A stretch of 64,000 bases of DNA from positions 434,001 through 498,000 of the forward strand of contig NZ_BLTJ01000001.1 in assembly GCF_013282095.1 (NCBI RefSeq), in the 5' to 3' direction. Positions 25,883-34,065 of this stretch are shown piece after piece. Positions within the stretch are counted from its first letter, which is position 1, and every line of letters starts with the position of its first letter. A program made the translations under genes and the position numbers. Source of the stretch: Enterocloster alcoholdehydrogenati (GTDB lineage: Bacteria; Bacillota; Clostridia; Lachnospirales; Lachnospiraceae). The notes below the pieces were generated by a model. That model did not search any database. It saw only the letters and a list, made by a program, of their open reading frames with translations, and was not told the DNA's origin.

Positions 25883-26785
25883 TTACAGATCCCCCTTATA
25901 TACGCCGGATGCCTTTGCAAGGTCGATGGTTCTCTTTGCGCCGTCATAGAAAGCAATGTCGATCATCTTGCCGTCTACGGTGAATACGCCGATTCCAAGG
26001 GCCTTCTTTTCATCGATCTCCTTGACCACCTTTTCCGCAAAAATGATATCCTTCTGGGTGGGTGTGAAGATCTCATGGACAATGCCTATCTGGCGAGGAT
26101 TGATGATGGACTTTCCGTCAAAGCCCATAAGGTGGATGGTATCCACGTCACGGCGGAAACCCTCCATATCGTCTAAGTTGGTGTAAACTGTATCAAAGCA
26201 CTGTACGCCGGCTGCTCTGGCAGCAATGATCATGTTCTGACGGGCTCCCATAAGCTCTAAGCCGGTGCCTGTGATATGGGTCTGCAGATCTTTGGTATAG
26301 TCACCGCCGGAAAGGGCAATGCCGAACATACGCTCAGAGGACTCGCAGATCTCAAGAGCCTTCATAACGCCTCTGGCAGATTCTATCGCCGCCATAATCA
26401 GCGTGTGGCCCTCCGGGATGCCGTACTGTTTCTCACACTCTTCCACTACCGCTTCCACCCTTTGTACATCCAGGGCGCACTCCGTTTTTGGGATACGGAT
26501 TGCATCGCAGCCGCCGGCTACAGCGCAGTGGATGTCCTCTTCCCAGTAAGGGGTATCCAGGCCATTGATGCGGACTACCCTTTCACAGCCTCTGTAGTTA
26601 ATCTCCTTTAATGCGTGATACAGAGAAAAACGGGCTGCGTCCTTCTGGTTCTCAGCCACCGCATCCTCCAAATCCAGCATAATGGAATCGGGCCTGTAAA
26701 TATAAGGATCCTTGATAAGCCCCGGCTTCTGTGCATTTAAGAACATCATGGTTCGTCTCAGACGTTTTTTATTTGCATTGATCAT
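25883..26785 (-). CDS. citE: Citrate lyase beta subunit (citryl-ACP lyase)
   Basis: A 300-residue HpcH/HpaI-type aldolase that cleaves citryl-ACP to acetyl-ACP and oxaloacetate. It starts MINANKKRLRRTMMFLNAQK, which is typical of CitE, and has the Mg2+-binding DSIMLDLEDAVAENQKD and later EGHTLIMAAIESARGV. ATG 26785 overlaps the citD stop (ATGA) and has GGGGAGG upstream, so citD, citE and citF are translationally coupled. The upstream in-frame ATG at 26803 is not supported by a ribosome site. Confidence 0.96.
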   Translation of the reverse strand: MINANKKRLRRTMMFLNAQKPGLIKDPYIYRPDSIMLDLEDAVAENQKDAARFSLYHALKEINYRGCERVVRINGLDTPYWEEDIHCAVAGGCDAIRIPKTECALDVQRVEAVVEECEKQYGIPEGHTLIMAAIESARGVMKALEICESSERMFGIALSGGDYTKDLQTHITGTGLELMGARQNMIIAARAAGVQCFDTVYTNLDDMEGFRRDVDTIHLMGFDGKSIINPRQIGIVHEIFTPTQKDIIFAEKVVKEIDEKKALGIGVFTVDGKMIDIAFYDGAKRTIDLAKASGVYKGDL

Positions 26786-27081
26786 CGGATGGCACCTCCC
26801 CACGGAAGTTTTTCATACTGGTCAACCGAACGGAACACCGCGCCCTCTACTCTGGCCTTGATGGTGCAGTCCAGAGCGCCCTTGTCTACCACTGAGATCC
26901 TCACATTGTCCACATCCAGATGTTTCAGGGTCTCCATCACAATCTTTCTGATCTGATTGCCGTACTGATTGATCACCGCGCTCTCCAGGTTGAATTCCAC
27001 AGAGCCATCCCCCGGCTCCACAGTTACCTGGCAGTCACTGGATTCCAGCGTTCCCGCCATGGCAGGTTTCTTGATCTCCAT
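26782..27081 (-). CDS. citD: Citrate lyase gamma subunit (acyl carrier protein)
   Basis: A 99-residue acyl carrier protein of citrate lyase. MEIKKPAMAGTLESSDCQV places Ser14 at the position that carries the phosphoribosyl-dephospho-CoA group in known CitD proteins. AAGGAGG lies before ATG 27081. It is the first gene of the citDEF operon. The prosthetic-group genes citX and citG are not in this window and must be elsewhere. Confidence 0.95.
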   Translation of the reverse strand: MEIKKPAMAGTLESSDCQVTVEPGDGSVEFNLESAVINQYGNQIRKIVMETLKHLDVDNVRISVVDKGALDCTIKARVEGAVFRSVDQYEKLPWGGAIR

Positions 27082-27181
27082 TTTCTGCTCCTCCTTAAAA
27101 TTCGGTGCGCCCTCTTCCACACCCCGGGCCCATGCTCGGACATTTATGAAAGCACATCTTTTTCCTCTTGTTTATGCCTTT

Positions 27182-27238
27182 ATGATAGAAAATAAATCTT
27201 AACTTGGCAACCGGTTTTTCTTAATTTTTATTAAGAAA
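27182..27238 (-). promoter_or_regulatory. citDEF promoter with inverted-repeat operator
   Basis: Minus-strand TTGCCA (27205-27210), 17-nt spacer, TATCAT (27182-27187). Just upstream is a perfect 9-bp inverted repeat TTTCTTAAT-TTTT-ATTAAGAAA (27217-27238), whose core CTTAAT-N4-ATTAAG matches the citMHS site. The centre is 40.5 bp from the -10 edge in both. This fits activation by a DNA-binding regulator. The rest of the 328-bp gap (27082-27409) is a 94-nt citD leader and the start region of the acetyltransferase gene. Confidence 0.75.
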
Positions 27239-27409
27239 CCAGACCAATGTATGCAGCCTCCATGCAGGACAAAGGTCTGTTCGATTTATATATATCAATC
27301 AAATCCCCCTTGCTTCCTGCCGCCAAATCCGATACACTGTATCGTAAAGTCAGGATTTGCTGCTGTGCAGCGGCCGACAAACAGTCTTAATATGCAGGAG
27401 GTACACGCT

Positions 27410-28006
27410 ATGACCCATCCATCCCCCATTACGATCCGCGCCGCTGTCCCGGATGATTCCGGGGCGCTCTTATCCATCTACCGCCCTTATGTGGAGCGAA
27501 CCGCCATTACATTTGAATATGAAGTTCCCTCTGAGGAAGAATTTGCCCGCCGGATCCGCCATACCCTGAAACGGTACCCCTACCTGATCGCAGAAACGGA
27601 CGGTCAGATTCTGGGGTATGCCTATGCCGGCCCCTTCCATGAACGCCCAGCCTATGACTGGGCGGTGGAAACCTCTATCTATGTAGATATGGACAGACGC
27701 CGCACAGGCGTGGGCAAACAGCTCTACTGCGCCCTGGAACGCATTCTCACCGCCCAGAATATCCTCAACTTAAATGCCTGTATCGCCTGGCCGGAAACTG
27801 AAGATGAGTATCTTACCAGAAACAGCGCCGACTTTCATCTCCATCTGGGCTACCGGCTGGTGGGTGAATTTCACCAGTGCGGTTACAAGTTCGGCCGCTG
27901 GTATAATATGATCTGGATGGAAAAGCTCGTCGGAAACCACCAGACTGATATGCCCTCCATCCGTCCGTTCTGCGAGGTTAAAGACCTGCTGACGCACGGA
28001 CTCTGA
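27410..28006 (+). CDS. GNAT N-acetyltransferase, phosphinothricin acetyltransferase-like
   Basis: A 198-residue acetyltransferase. The family pattern includes ITIRAAVPDDSGALLSIYRP, TAITFEYEVPSEEEF, YAYAGPFHERPAYDWAVETS, and the acetyl-CoA-binding loop VDMDRRRTGVGKQL. Proteins of this type acetylate the amine of phosphinothricin, methionine sulfoximine or related amino acids, but many housekeeping members have unknown substrates. ATG 27410 follows GCAGGAGG with 7 nt between; the long upstream open frame overlaps the cit promoter and is not coding. A terminator lies at 28097-28140. Confidence 0.85.
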   Translation: MTHPSPITIRAAVPDDSGALLSIYRPYVERTAITFEYEVPSEEEFARRIRHTLKRYPYLIAETDGQILGYAYAGPFHERPAYDWAVETSIYVDMDRRRTGVGKQLYCALERILTAQNILNLNACIAWPETEDEYLTRNSADFHLHLGYRLVGEFHQCGYKFGRWYNMIWMEKLVGNHQTDMPSIRPFCEVKDLLTHGL

Positions 28007-28096
28007 CTTTTTGCAGGCTGAGTTACAGCGAATTTTCCCGCTGCCGAATTATATTTGCTCTCCGGTATGGCAGATATGATCCATGCAGACAAAACA

Positions 28097-28140
28097 CCCC
28101 GCAGACAGAAAATCAGCCGATTCTCTCTGCGGGGCATTTT
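28097..28140 (+). terminator. Terminator after the acetyltransferase gene, probably bidirectional
   Basis: CCCCGCAGA (28097-28105) pairs with TCTGCGGGG (28126-28134), followed by CATTTTTGT on the plus strand; the minus side also has a T-rich stretch for the convergent gene ending at 28166. Confidence 0.75.
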
Positions 28141-28165
28141 TGTCTATTTTTTCCGTATTTTTCTC

Positions 28166-29083
28166 TTACCAGCTCTTTTTAAGCTTTACATTCCAGTCTA
28201 TTGCATAGGGATTCCACTGGCTGTTCTTCAGATTCTCATAAAGCTTCCTTCTGTCGCCGGAGGTATCTTTCGACCATTCCTCATATCCAGTCAGGTAATT
28301 CTCTATAAATTCCTCCCAGGAACCAAACGATTTCTGAATCTCTTTTGCCACCTCCAGGGACTGATCCAAAGCCTCTGTCTCTGTATAATAGTCTGCCAGG
28401 TAATAAAATCCCAGATTCGACATGGCACGGCTGTAATCGTAGGCCGAAGCATTTTCACGGGCTGAGGAAAGCAGTTCCTTAAGCACCGCATCCGCAGACG
28501 CCCGGTCTGTAATGTTCCAGCTGTCCTTTAACATCTGGCGGTTCTGGTCTCTGGTAGCCTTATCCATCTCCTCGCCGTTTTCCTCTTTGCCCGCCAGTTT
28601 AAGCCCGCCGCCAAAAGCGCGTATATTGCCTGCATTGTGCCGGGTCAGGATGGCACAGGTGGCATTAAACCACTGAACTGTCTTGTCATTCATGTAGGGA
28701 TTTGCCGTTTTGTTTAAATACTGCTGTCTGCTGCTGATCGCAGAAAACGAGGAACGGCCCGAAGTGCTTTTTGCACCGGAGTTCCCGCTCTCTCCCGCTT
28801 TTCTGGTGGCACTGGGATCCATAGCTCCTCTCTCATTAAATACATAGATCTTTCCGCCTATCTCCCGTTCACAGTTTCTTACAATGTGGCCGTTTTCATC
28901 CAGATAGAACCACTGACTGCCTGATTTGCGGAAGTCATTGACCACCCTGGTACCGTCCTCTTCATAATAAGCATAAGTATCCCCTTCCTTCTGCCAGCCG
29001 GCAAAGGCAGTAAGGGGGCATGAGATCATGACCGCGCAGGCAAGGGCCACTGTTTTTGTCAACCATTTATGTCTCGTCTTCAT
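28166..29083 (-). CDS. Secreted protein with cell-wall-binding repeats and DUF1266
   Basis: A 305-residue exported protein. A signal peptide (residues 1-28) ends TAFAGWQKEG, followed by two or three choline-binding-type cell wall repeats (GWQKEGDTYAYYEEDGTRV, FRKSGSQWFYLDENGHIV) and a Ser/Gly-rich linker. The C-terminal half (about 125-290) matches DUF1266, with SNLGFYYLADYYTETEALDQ and SFGSWEEFIENYLTGY. It is probably attached to teichoic acids or other wall polymers; enzymatic function is unknown. Its promoter is at 29138-29166. Confidence 0.8.
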   Translation of the reverse strand: MKTRHKWLTKTVALACAVMISCPLTAFAGWQKEGDTYAYYEEDGTRVVNDFRKSGSQWFYLDENGHIVRNCEREIGGKIYVFNERGAMDPSATRKAGESGNSGAKSTSGRSSFSAISSRQQYLNKTANPYMNDKTVQWFNATCAILTRHNAGNIRAFGGGLKLAGKEENGEEMDKATRDQNRQMLKDSWNITDRASADAVLKELLSSARENASAYDYSRAMSNLGFYYLADYYTETEALDQSLEVAKEIQKSFGSWEEFIENYLTGYEEWSKDTSGDRRKLYENLKNSQWNPYAIDWNVKLKKSW

Positions 29084-29137
29084 TGTGAATCATCCTCTCA
29101 CCCATATCTGCTGTGTATCTTCTTAAATTGCATTTAC

Positions 29138-29166
29138 AGTATAACACAGCCCCCCTGGATTGCCAA
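29138..29166 (-). promoter_or_regulatory. Promoter of the DUF1266 wall protein gene
   Basis: Minus-strand TTGGCA (29161-29166), 17-nt spacer, TATACT (29138-29143), about 50 nt before the ATG. Confidence 0.7.
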
Positions 29167-29213
29167 CTTACACATTTCTGACGAAATTCTGACGGAAAGA
29201 ACCGGATTGTATT

Positions 29214-30380
29214 TTATTTTAAAATATCTCGGGAGAATACCCGCCTGCCTTCCACATAGGTTTCTGCCACCCGGCCCATTTCATCCAGAACTGCAAAACT
29301 GGCTGCGCGGTTCTCTTTGATATAGCCGAAACGATCCGTAAGCCCCAGAAGTTTTGCAGGGTTCTCGGTAAGAAGAGGCAGAAGGGCTTCTATGGGTTTT
29401 CCTGTAAAGGCCGCCAGATTTTCCAGCGCCTTTCCCGTAGTCAGGGTACTTCCGGCACGGGTTCCGTCTGTCTTTAATTTTGCATCTCCGTCTGTCACCA
29501 CTACGTCGTTGACCCCCAGCTTGTATTCTCCATCCGGCAGTCCGGCCGCCATTATGGAGTCTGTTACTGCTATGACCCGATCCAGTCCCTTGGTCTTTAA
29601 AATCAGGCGGACGGTTCCCGGATGGAGATGGCGTCCGTCGCAGATGATCTCGCAGTACACCTCATCATCTTCCAGCACCGCCCCCCAGATAGCAGGAAAA
29701 TGCTGATGGAGCAGCTTCATGGCATTTCCCGTATGGGTGGCAGCCATGGCTCCATTTGCAATGGCTGCCCTGGCCGTGTCGTAATCCGCACCGGAATGGC
29801 CGATCGCAACCTGAATCCCCAGCGCCTTCAGCTTTGGAATGTCCTCCGTCATACCTTCTATCTCAGGAGAAACAGTAATATAGCGGATGTCTCCCTCTGC
29901 CGCCCTTTGATATTCCTCGATCAGCGGGATGTTCTTCACCTGCAAAAGGGATTGAGGCATAGCGCCCTTATACTCAGGACTGAGAAATGGCCCTTCCAGA
30001 TGGATTCCCATCATCACAGCCCCCTTATGCTCCATTGTTTTCCATTTCCTGTAAGCTTCAATACAGGCCAGCGTCTGTTCCTTTGTGTCCGTCAGTACGG
30101 AGCCCAGCCAGCCTACCGTACCCTGGGATGCCATAAAGCAACTGATCTTCTCATACCCTGCAGGATCTGCACCGTTGACGTCTGCCCCGGCAGCGCCGTG
30201 GGTGTGAATATCCAGAAATCCCGGTGTGAGACGGCGTCCCTTTAAATCGATTCGCTCCGCCTGCGGATCCGAAATCCACTCCCCAATTCCGGCAATCGCT
30301 CCATCCTCTGTCAGAACGCAGAGTTTTTGAAACCGATGATCCATGTACACAAGCCCATTGTAAAACAGTTGTCTGCTCAT
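29214..30380 (-). CDS. nagA: N-acetylglucosamine-6-phosphate deacetylase
   Basis: A 388-residue amidohydrolase that deacetylates GlcNAc-6-phosphate for amino sugar use or wall recycling. Metal and active-site motifs are DIHTHGAAGADVNGA, GIHLEGPFLSPEYKGA, GHSGADYDTARAAIANGA, THTGNAM and the catalytic Asp in AVTDSIMAAGLPDG. ATG 30380 has CAGGAGAGG upstream; an earlier in-frame start at 30509 is unsupported. It stands alone on the minus strand; nagB is not in the window. It is divergent from the GltD-like gene. Confidence 0.94.
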   Translation of the reverse strand: MSRQLFYNGLVYMDHRFQKLCVLTEDGAIAGIGEWISDPQAERIDLKGRRLTPGFLDIHTHGAAGADVNGADPAGYEKISCFMASQGTVGWLGSVLTDTKEQTLACIEAYRKWKTMEHKGAVMMGIHLEGPFLSPEYKGAMPQSLLQVKNIPLIEEYQRAAEGDIRYITVSPEIEGMTEDIPKLKALGIQVAIGHSGADYDTARAAIANGAMAATHTGNAMKLLHQHFPAIWGAVLEDDEVYCEIICDGRHLHPGTVRLILKTKGLDRVIAVTDSIMAAGLPDGEYKLGVNDVVVTDGDAKLKTDGTRAGSTLTTGKALENLAAFTGKPIEALLPLLTENPAKLLGLTDRFGYIKENRAASFAVLDEMGRVAETYVEGRRVFSRDILK

Positions 30381-30694
30381 AATAATACCTCTCCTGTTCT
30401 TCTGTTTTTGCAGTCTGTTTCTCAGCAGACTGCCAGCCGTACAGATACCTGTCAAGGGGGATATCCGCACTTTGTTATCAATATAACATATTTTACAGTG
30501 TATTTCCATGATTTTTGTGTTATTTTATTAACAATCACAGGGGGGGTCGTTTATACATTGGTTTCTCCATCAAAAACGCTTGTGCATTTTTTATCATTCG
30601 TAACAGAATTGCATACAAATGATTATGCACTGGCCACAAAGTGATTTTTGTGTTAATATATGAAGGAAAATCATTTTCAGGGAGGAAAATCTCT
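30381..30694. promoter_or_regulatory. Divergent promoter region between nagA and the GltD-like gene
   Basis: This 314-bp AT-rich region has no gene. An inverted repeat TGCATA-N8-TATGCA (30610-30629) lies 65 bp before the GltD-like ATG. A weak plus-strand promoter (TGGCCA, 17 nt, TAATAT) is possible just downstream of it. On the minus strand a TTGACA (30450-30455) is present without a good -10. Confidence 0.35.
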
Positions 30695-31942
30695 ATGGCA
30701 TTACACGTTATGGATGAAGCAAACCGCTGTCTGGGATGTAAGGTTCCCCAGTGCCAGAAAGGCTGTCCGATCAGCACCCCCATTCCTCAGGTGATCCGCC
30801 TGTTAAAAGAAGGTCATCTGGACGAGGCGGGGCGGGTGCTTTTTGAAAATAATCCCCTGACCACGGTGTGCAGCCTGGTCTGCAATCACGAGAATCAGTG
30901 CGAAGGCCACTGTGTACTGGGGCGCAAGGGCGCTCCGGTGCACTTTTCTACGATTGAAAATTATATTTCTTCCACCTACGCCAATAAGATGACCCAGGGC
31001 CCCGCTCCCTCCAACGGCATGAGGGCAGCTATCATTGGCTCCGGCCCCGCCGGTCTGACCATCGCGGTGATCCTGGCCCGGTATGGCTACGATGTAACCA
31101 TCTTTGAGGGAAAGGACCGGATCGGCGGCGTTCTCCGCTACGGGATCCCAGAATTCCGCCTTCCAAAATCGGTGCTGGATGACTTCAAATACCGCCATCT
31201 TGACTTAAAAGGCATTAAATTCCGCCCCAACACACATATCGGCGGAGCCATCGGTATCGACGATCTGTTCCGTGACGGTTATAAGGCTATTTTCGTGGGA
31301 ACCGGCGTCTGGAAGCCCAATGCCCTCCATATCAAGGGAGAGACCCTGGGCCATGTGCACTTCGGCATCAACTATCTGAACAATCCGGACAGCTATGAAC
31401 TGGGAGACCGCGTGATCGTCATTGGCGCCGGCAATGCAGCTATGGATGTAGCCAGAACCGCGATCCGAAAGGGTGTGCGGCAGCTGACCTGTTTCTCTAT
31501 CACCAAGAAAGTAGCCGCCAGCCATCATGAGTTCAGCTATGCCCAGTTGGAGGGTGTACGATTTGAGTATAACAAAGCGCCTGTGGAGATCACTGACGAG
31601 GGCGTGATCTTTAAAGATGTGATCGAGGATGAAAACGGCCATTTTACCGACGTTTCCGGTTCCCAGCAGCTTTATCCGGCCGACAGCGTGATCATCTCTA
31701 TCAGCCAAGGGCCCCAGAACCGGATCGTGAACACGACCCAGGGGCTGGCGGCTGACGCCAGAGGCCTTCTGGTAGCCGATGAGACCGGCCACACCACCCG
31801 TCCCGGCATCTTTGCCTCCGGCGATGTGGTAAACGGTGCACGCACCGTGGTGGAGGCGGTGGCCCACAGCAAGATCGTGGCTGAATCCATGCACCAGTAT
31901 ATGCAGAGTCTGGCATCAACAGAAGAAGCTGCGAAACAGTAG
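30695..31942 (+). CDS. GltD-like NAD(P)H-dependent Fe-S flavoprotein
   Basis: A 415-residue protein like the small subunit of glutamate synthase or NfnB. The N-terminal cysteine-rich domain (CLGCKVPQCQKGCPI and CSLVCNHENQCEGHCVLG) should hold two [4Fe-4S] clusters. An FAD-binding motif (IIGSGPAGLTIAVILARYG) and an NAD(P)H-binding motif (VIGAGNAAMDVARTAI) follow, and the C-terminal GxFASGDV region contacts FAD. No GltB or NfnA partner is adjacent, so it may feed electrons to a partner elsewhere. ATG 30695 is chosen because GGGAGG lies 8 nt upstream. Confidence 0.88.
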   Translation: MALHVMDEANRCLGCKVPQCQKGCPISTPIPQVIRLLKEGHLDEAGRVLFENNPLTTVCSLVCNHENQCEGHCVLGRKGAPVHFSTIENYISSTYANKMTQGPAPSNGMRAAIIGSGPAGLTIAVILARYGYDVTIFEGKDRIGGVLRYGIPEFRLPKSVLDDFKYRHLDLKGIKFRPNTHIGGAIGIDDLFRDGYKAIFVGTGVWKPNALHIKGETLGHVHFGINYLNNPDSYELGDRVIVIGAGNAAMDVARTAIRKGVRQLTCFSITKKVAASHHEFSYAQLEGVRFEYNKAPVEITDEGVIFKDVIEDENGHFTDVSGSQQLYPADSVIISISQGPQNRIVNTTQGLAADARGLLVADETGHTTRPGIFASGDVVNGARTVVEAVAHSKIVAESMHQYMQSLASTEEAAKQ

Positions 31943-32262
31943 GCGTTTTCATCACAAAGCCGCCAGAGGCTTAAATACCTCTGGCGGCCAAATCCCCCTG
32001 ACCGTCCCCGCAGGAAAATATGAACGATTTTCAGTCGGTCTTTCTTTCCTGTACGAGTACATTTGCACATTGAAATTTTCCATACACCGTCTTATAATAA
32101 ACAGTCGTATCCATTTCCCAGGGATACCATTTATAAACCGGACTGTCTGCGGCCTTTCTTCCCGCCTGCGGGCAAAACGGCTCGGCACTCCTGTCCGCAG
32201 ATGGAAGTGTGCGCTTTACCAGCACACGATACGAAAATACCAACAGAAAAGAGTGAATCTCC
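31943..32262 (+). other. Intergenic region with hairpin, promoter and 158-nt leader
   Basis: This 320-bp gap starts with a perfect 11-bp stem GCCGCCAGAGG (31959-31969) and CCTCTGGCGGC (31978-31988). It has only a poor T-tract, so it is at most a weak terminator. The promoter at 32070-32098 follows, then a leader with two small hairpins (CCCGC-CT-GCGGG and GTGTGC...GCACAC). No coding region is supported. Confidence 0.55.
32070..32098 (+). promoter_or_regulatory. Promoter of the YczE-like gene
   Basis: TTGAAA (32070-32075), 17-nt spacer, TATAAT (32093-32098). It predicts a start near 32105, 158 nt before the gene. Confidence 0.75.
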
Positions 32263-32922
32263 ATGAAAGAAACAAACACCGTTACTCTCAGAGGCGAACT
32301 TGCCCTCCTCATCGCTATCATCATCAACAGCCTTGGCGTCGTTTTAATGCTCCGCTCCGGATCCGGCATCTCCGCTATCTCAAGCGTCCCCTACGCATTC
32401 ACGAAGGTATTCCCACTGCTTTCTCTGGGCACCTGGACCTATCTCTTCCAGGGTTTTCTCGTACTGAGCCTGATGATCCTGCGAAAAAAATTCATGCCCT
32501 CCTACCTGTTCAGTTTCGTAGCCGGATTTTTCTTCGGAAAGATGATCGACATCCACGAGCCATGGGTCAATGCACTTCCCCTGTCTCTTCCCCTGCGCCT
32601 TTTTTATTTCTGCGCCAGCTATTTAATCCTGTGTGTCGGCATCGCCCTTTCCAACCGCTGCAGGCTCCCTATTATTCCTACCGACCTGTTTCCCAGAGAA
32701 CTTGCCGACATTCTCTCAGGGCCGTATTCCAAAATCAAGATCAGCTTTGATGTAACCTGCCTTATCATCACCGGATGCATGACCTTTTTCTTTCTGGGCC
32801 ATATTGCGGGGCTGGGAATCGGAACCGTCCTGGCAGCCTTTACCATGGGAAAGGGAATCAGCCTCACAGGCGGGCTGCTGGATCGGAAATTCCGCTTTGT
32901 ATCCTTTCTGGAACCTCAGTGA
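32263..32922 (+). CDS. YczE/YitT-like (DUF6198) membrane protein
   Basis: A 219-residue membrane protein with five to six hydrophobic helices, starting MKETNTVTLRGELALLIAII. The pattern GVVLMLRSGSGISAISSVPY in the first helix pair, IIPTDLFPRELA in the middle and AGLGIGTVLAAFTMGKGI near the C-terminus match the YczE/YyaS family. Function is unknown. A long leader precedes it. Its stop overlaps the end of the convergent YibE/F gene by 7 bp. Confidence 0.8.
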   Translation: MKETNTVTLRGELALLIAIIINSLGVVLMLRSGSGISAISSVPYAFTKVFPLLSLGTWTYLFQGFLVLSLMILRKKFMPSYLFSFVAGFFFGKMIDIHEPWVNALPLSLPLRLFYFCASYLILCVGIALSNRCRLPIIPTDLFPRELADILSGPYSKIKISFDVTCLIITGCMTFFFLGHIAGLGIGTVLAAFTMGKGISLTGGLLDRKFRFVSFLEPQ

Positions 32923-34049
32923 ACGCCCTGCCTTTTATAGATAAAAGCCCCGGACATCACCGTAGCCGGAACGCTCAGCACAATCCCAAAGCTTCCCGAA
33001 AGCCCCTGCATAACAGCAATGCCTATGTTATTGGAATTGATGATCTGCAAAAACGGAAGGTTATAGGCATAATCCATCAGCAGCATGGAAACACTGCTGC
33101 CGGCAAAGGCCAAAATCAGTGTATTGGAATCCGTTCCCATCATATCCCGTCCCACTCTCATCCCCGCCTTCATCAGCTCCCGCCGGGTGATGTCCGGGTT
33201 CTGATCGCAAAGTTCCTTCATGGAGCTGGAGATGGACATTGCCACGTCCATCACCGCTCCTAACGCGCTGATCAAAAGTCCGGAAAAGAGCAGTCCCCCT
33301 ACCTTGATCCCATTTGTTTCGTAAAGTGTTAAAAGGCTTTCAATATCTGACACATTCCATCCGGTGATACCGGAAAGCTCTGAAAAAATGGCGGCTGTAA
33401 CCCCGGCGATAATGACGCCTGCCAGTGTTCCCAAGGTAGCGCATAAGGTCTTTTTTGTGGCCCCTCCGATCAGATACATGGTGACCAGCGCAGTAATCGC
33501 GCAGATCCATACAGAAGTCCAAAACGGCGAGCAGCCCAAATAGACGGCCGGCAGATAAACGTAAATGATCGCACCAAAGGTAAAGACAAGACCCAGGGCT
33601 CCTCTGACCCCCTTCCTGCCCCCTACGATGCACAGAGCCGCCAGATACAGCAGGGCAAATCCGATCATAACCTCTTTTCGGTCCATGGAATATACGCTTG
33701 TGATTACGGAATCGCCTGCGACGCTCTGGAGAATCACCACCCGCATTCCTACCCTGCAGGCGGCTCCGAAGAGATAGCCTGCGCTGCTGGTGGTTGTAAG
33801 TTCCTGTCCCTTTTTCACTCCACTGGTCATCCGCACCACTACGGTCTGCTGACCCACTCTCGTACCGTCCTCCTGGATATTATCCTCCAGGATACGGACC
33901 ACCACGCCGGTTTCAAAGGTCTGTCCGGTGCGGTTTACAAGCTGAGTCTTTGAAATATCATTTAACTTCCAGACGGCCAGGATGCCAAGAAGCACCACAG
34001 CCGCCAGGAAGAATCTTTTTTTGATCTGTAAGATCTGTTTTTCATTCAT
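32916..34049 (-). CDS. YibE/F-family membrane protein
   Basis: A 377-residue protein with an N-terminal membrane anchor, a β-rich extracytoplasmic domain (~40-125, TFETGVVVRILEDN, GQELTTTSSAGYLFG) and seven or so C-terminal helices. Family segments include GGATKKTLCATLGTLAGVII and SISSSMKELCDQNPDITRRE, followed by GMRVGRDMMGTDSNTLILAF. Function is not established. ATG 34049 lies 16 nt after the stop of the phosphoesterase gene; a longer open frame overlaps that gene but lacks a ribosome site. Confidence 0.85.
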   Translation of the reverse strand: MNEKQILQIKKRFFLAAVVLLGILAVWKLNDISKTQLVNRTGQTFETGVVVRILEDNIQEDGTRVGQQTVVVRMTSGVKKGQELTTTSSAGYLFGAACRVGMRVVILQSVAGDSVITSVYSMDRKEVMIGFALLYLAALCIVGGRKGVRGALGLVFTFGAIIYVYLPAVYLGCSPFWTSVWICAITALVTMYLIGGATKKTLCATLGTLAGVIIAGVTAAIFSELSGITGWNVSDIESLLTLYETNGIKVGGLLFSGLLISALGAVMDVAMSISSSMKELCDQNPDITRRELMKAGMRVGRDMMGTDSNTLILAFAGSSVSMLLMDYAYNLPFLQIINSNNIGIAVMQGLSGSFGIVLSVPATVMSGAFIYKRQGVH

Positions 34050-34065
34050 GTTTTGCTGTTTCCTG

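Noticed and set aside
31836-32750. 304-codon plus-strand frame covering the end of the GltD-like gene and most of the YczE-like gene
   Set aside because: It has no family pattern, contradicts two well-supported genes, and spans an intergenic region with a clear promoter and hairpin.
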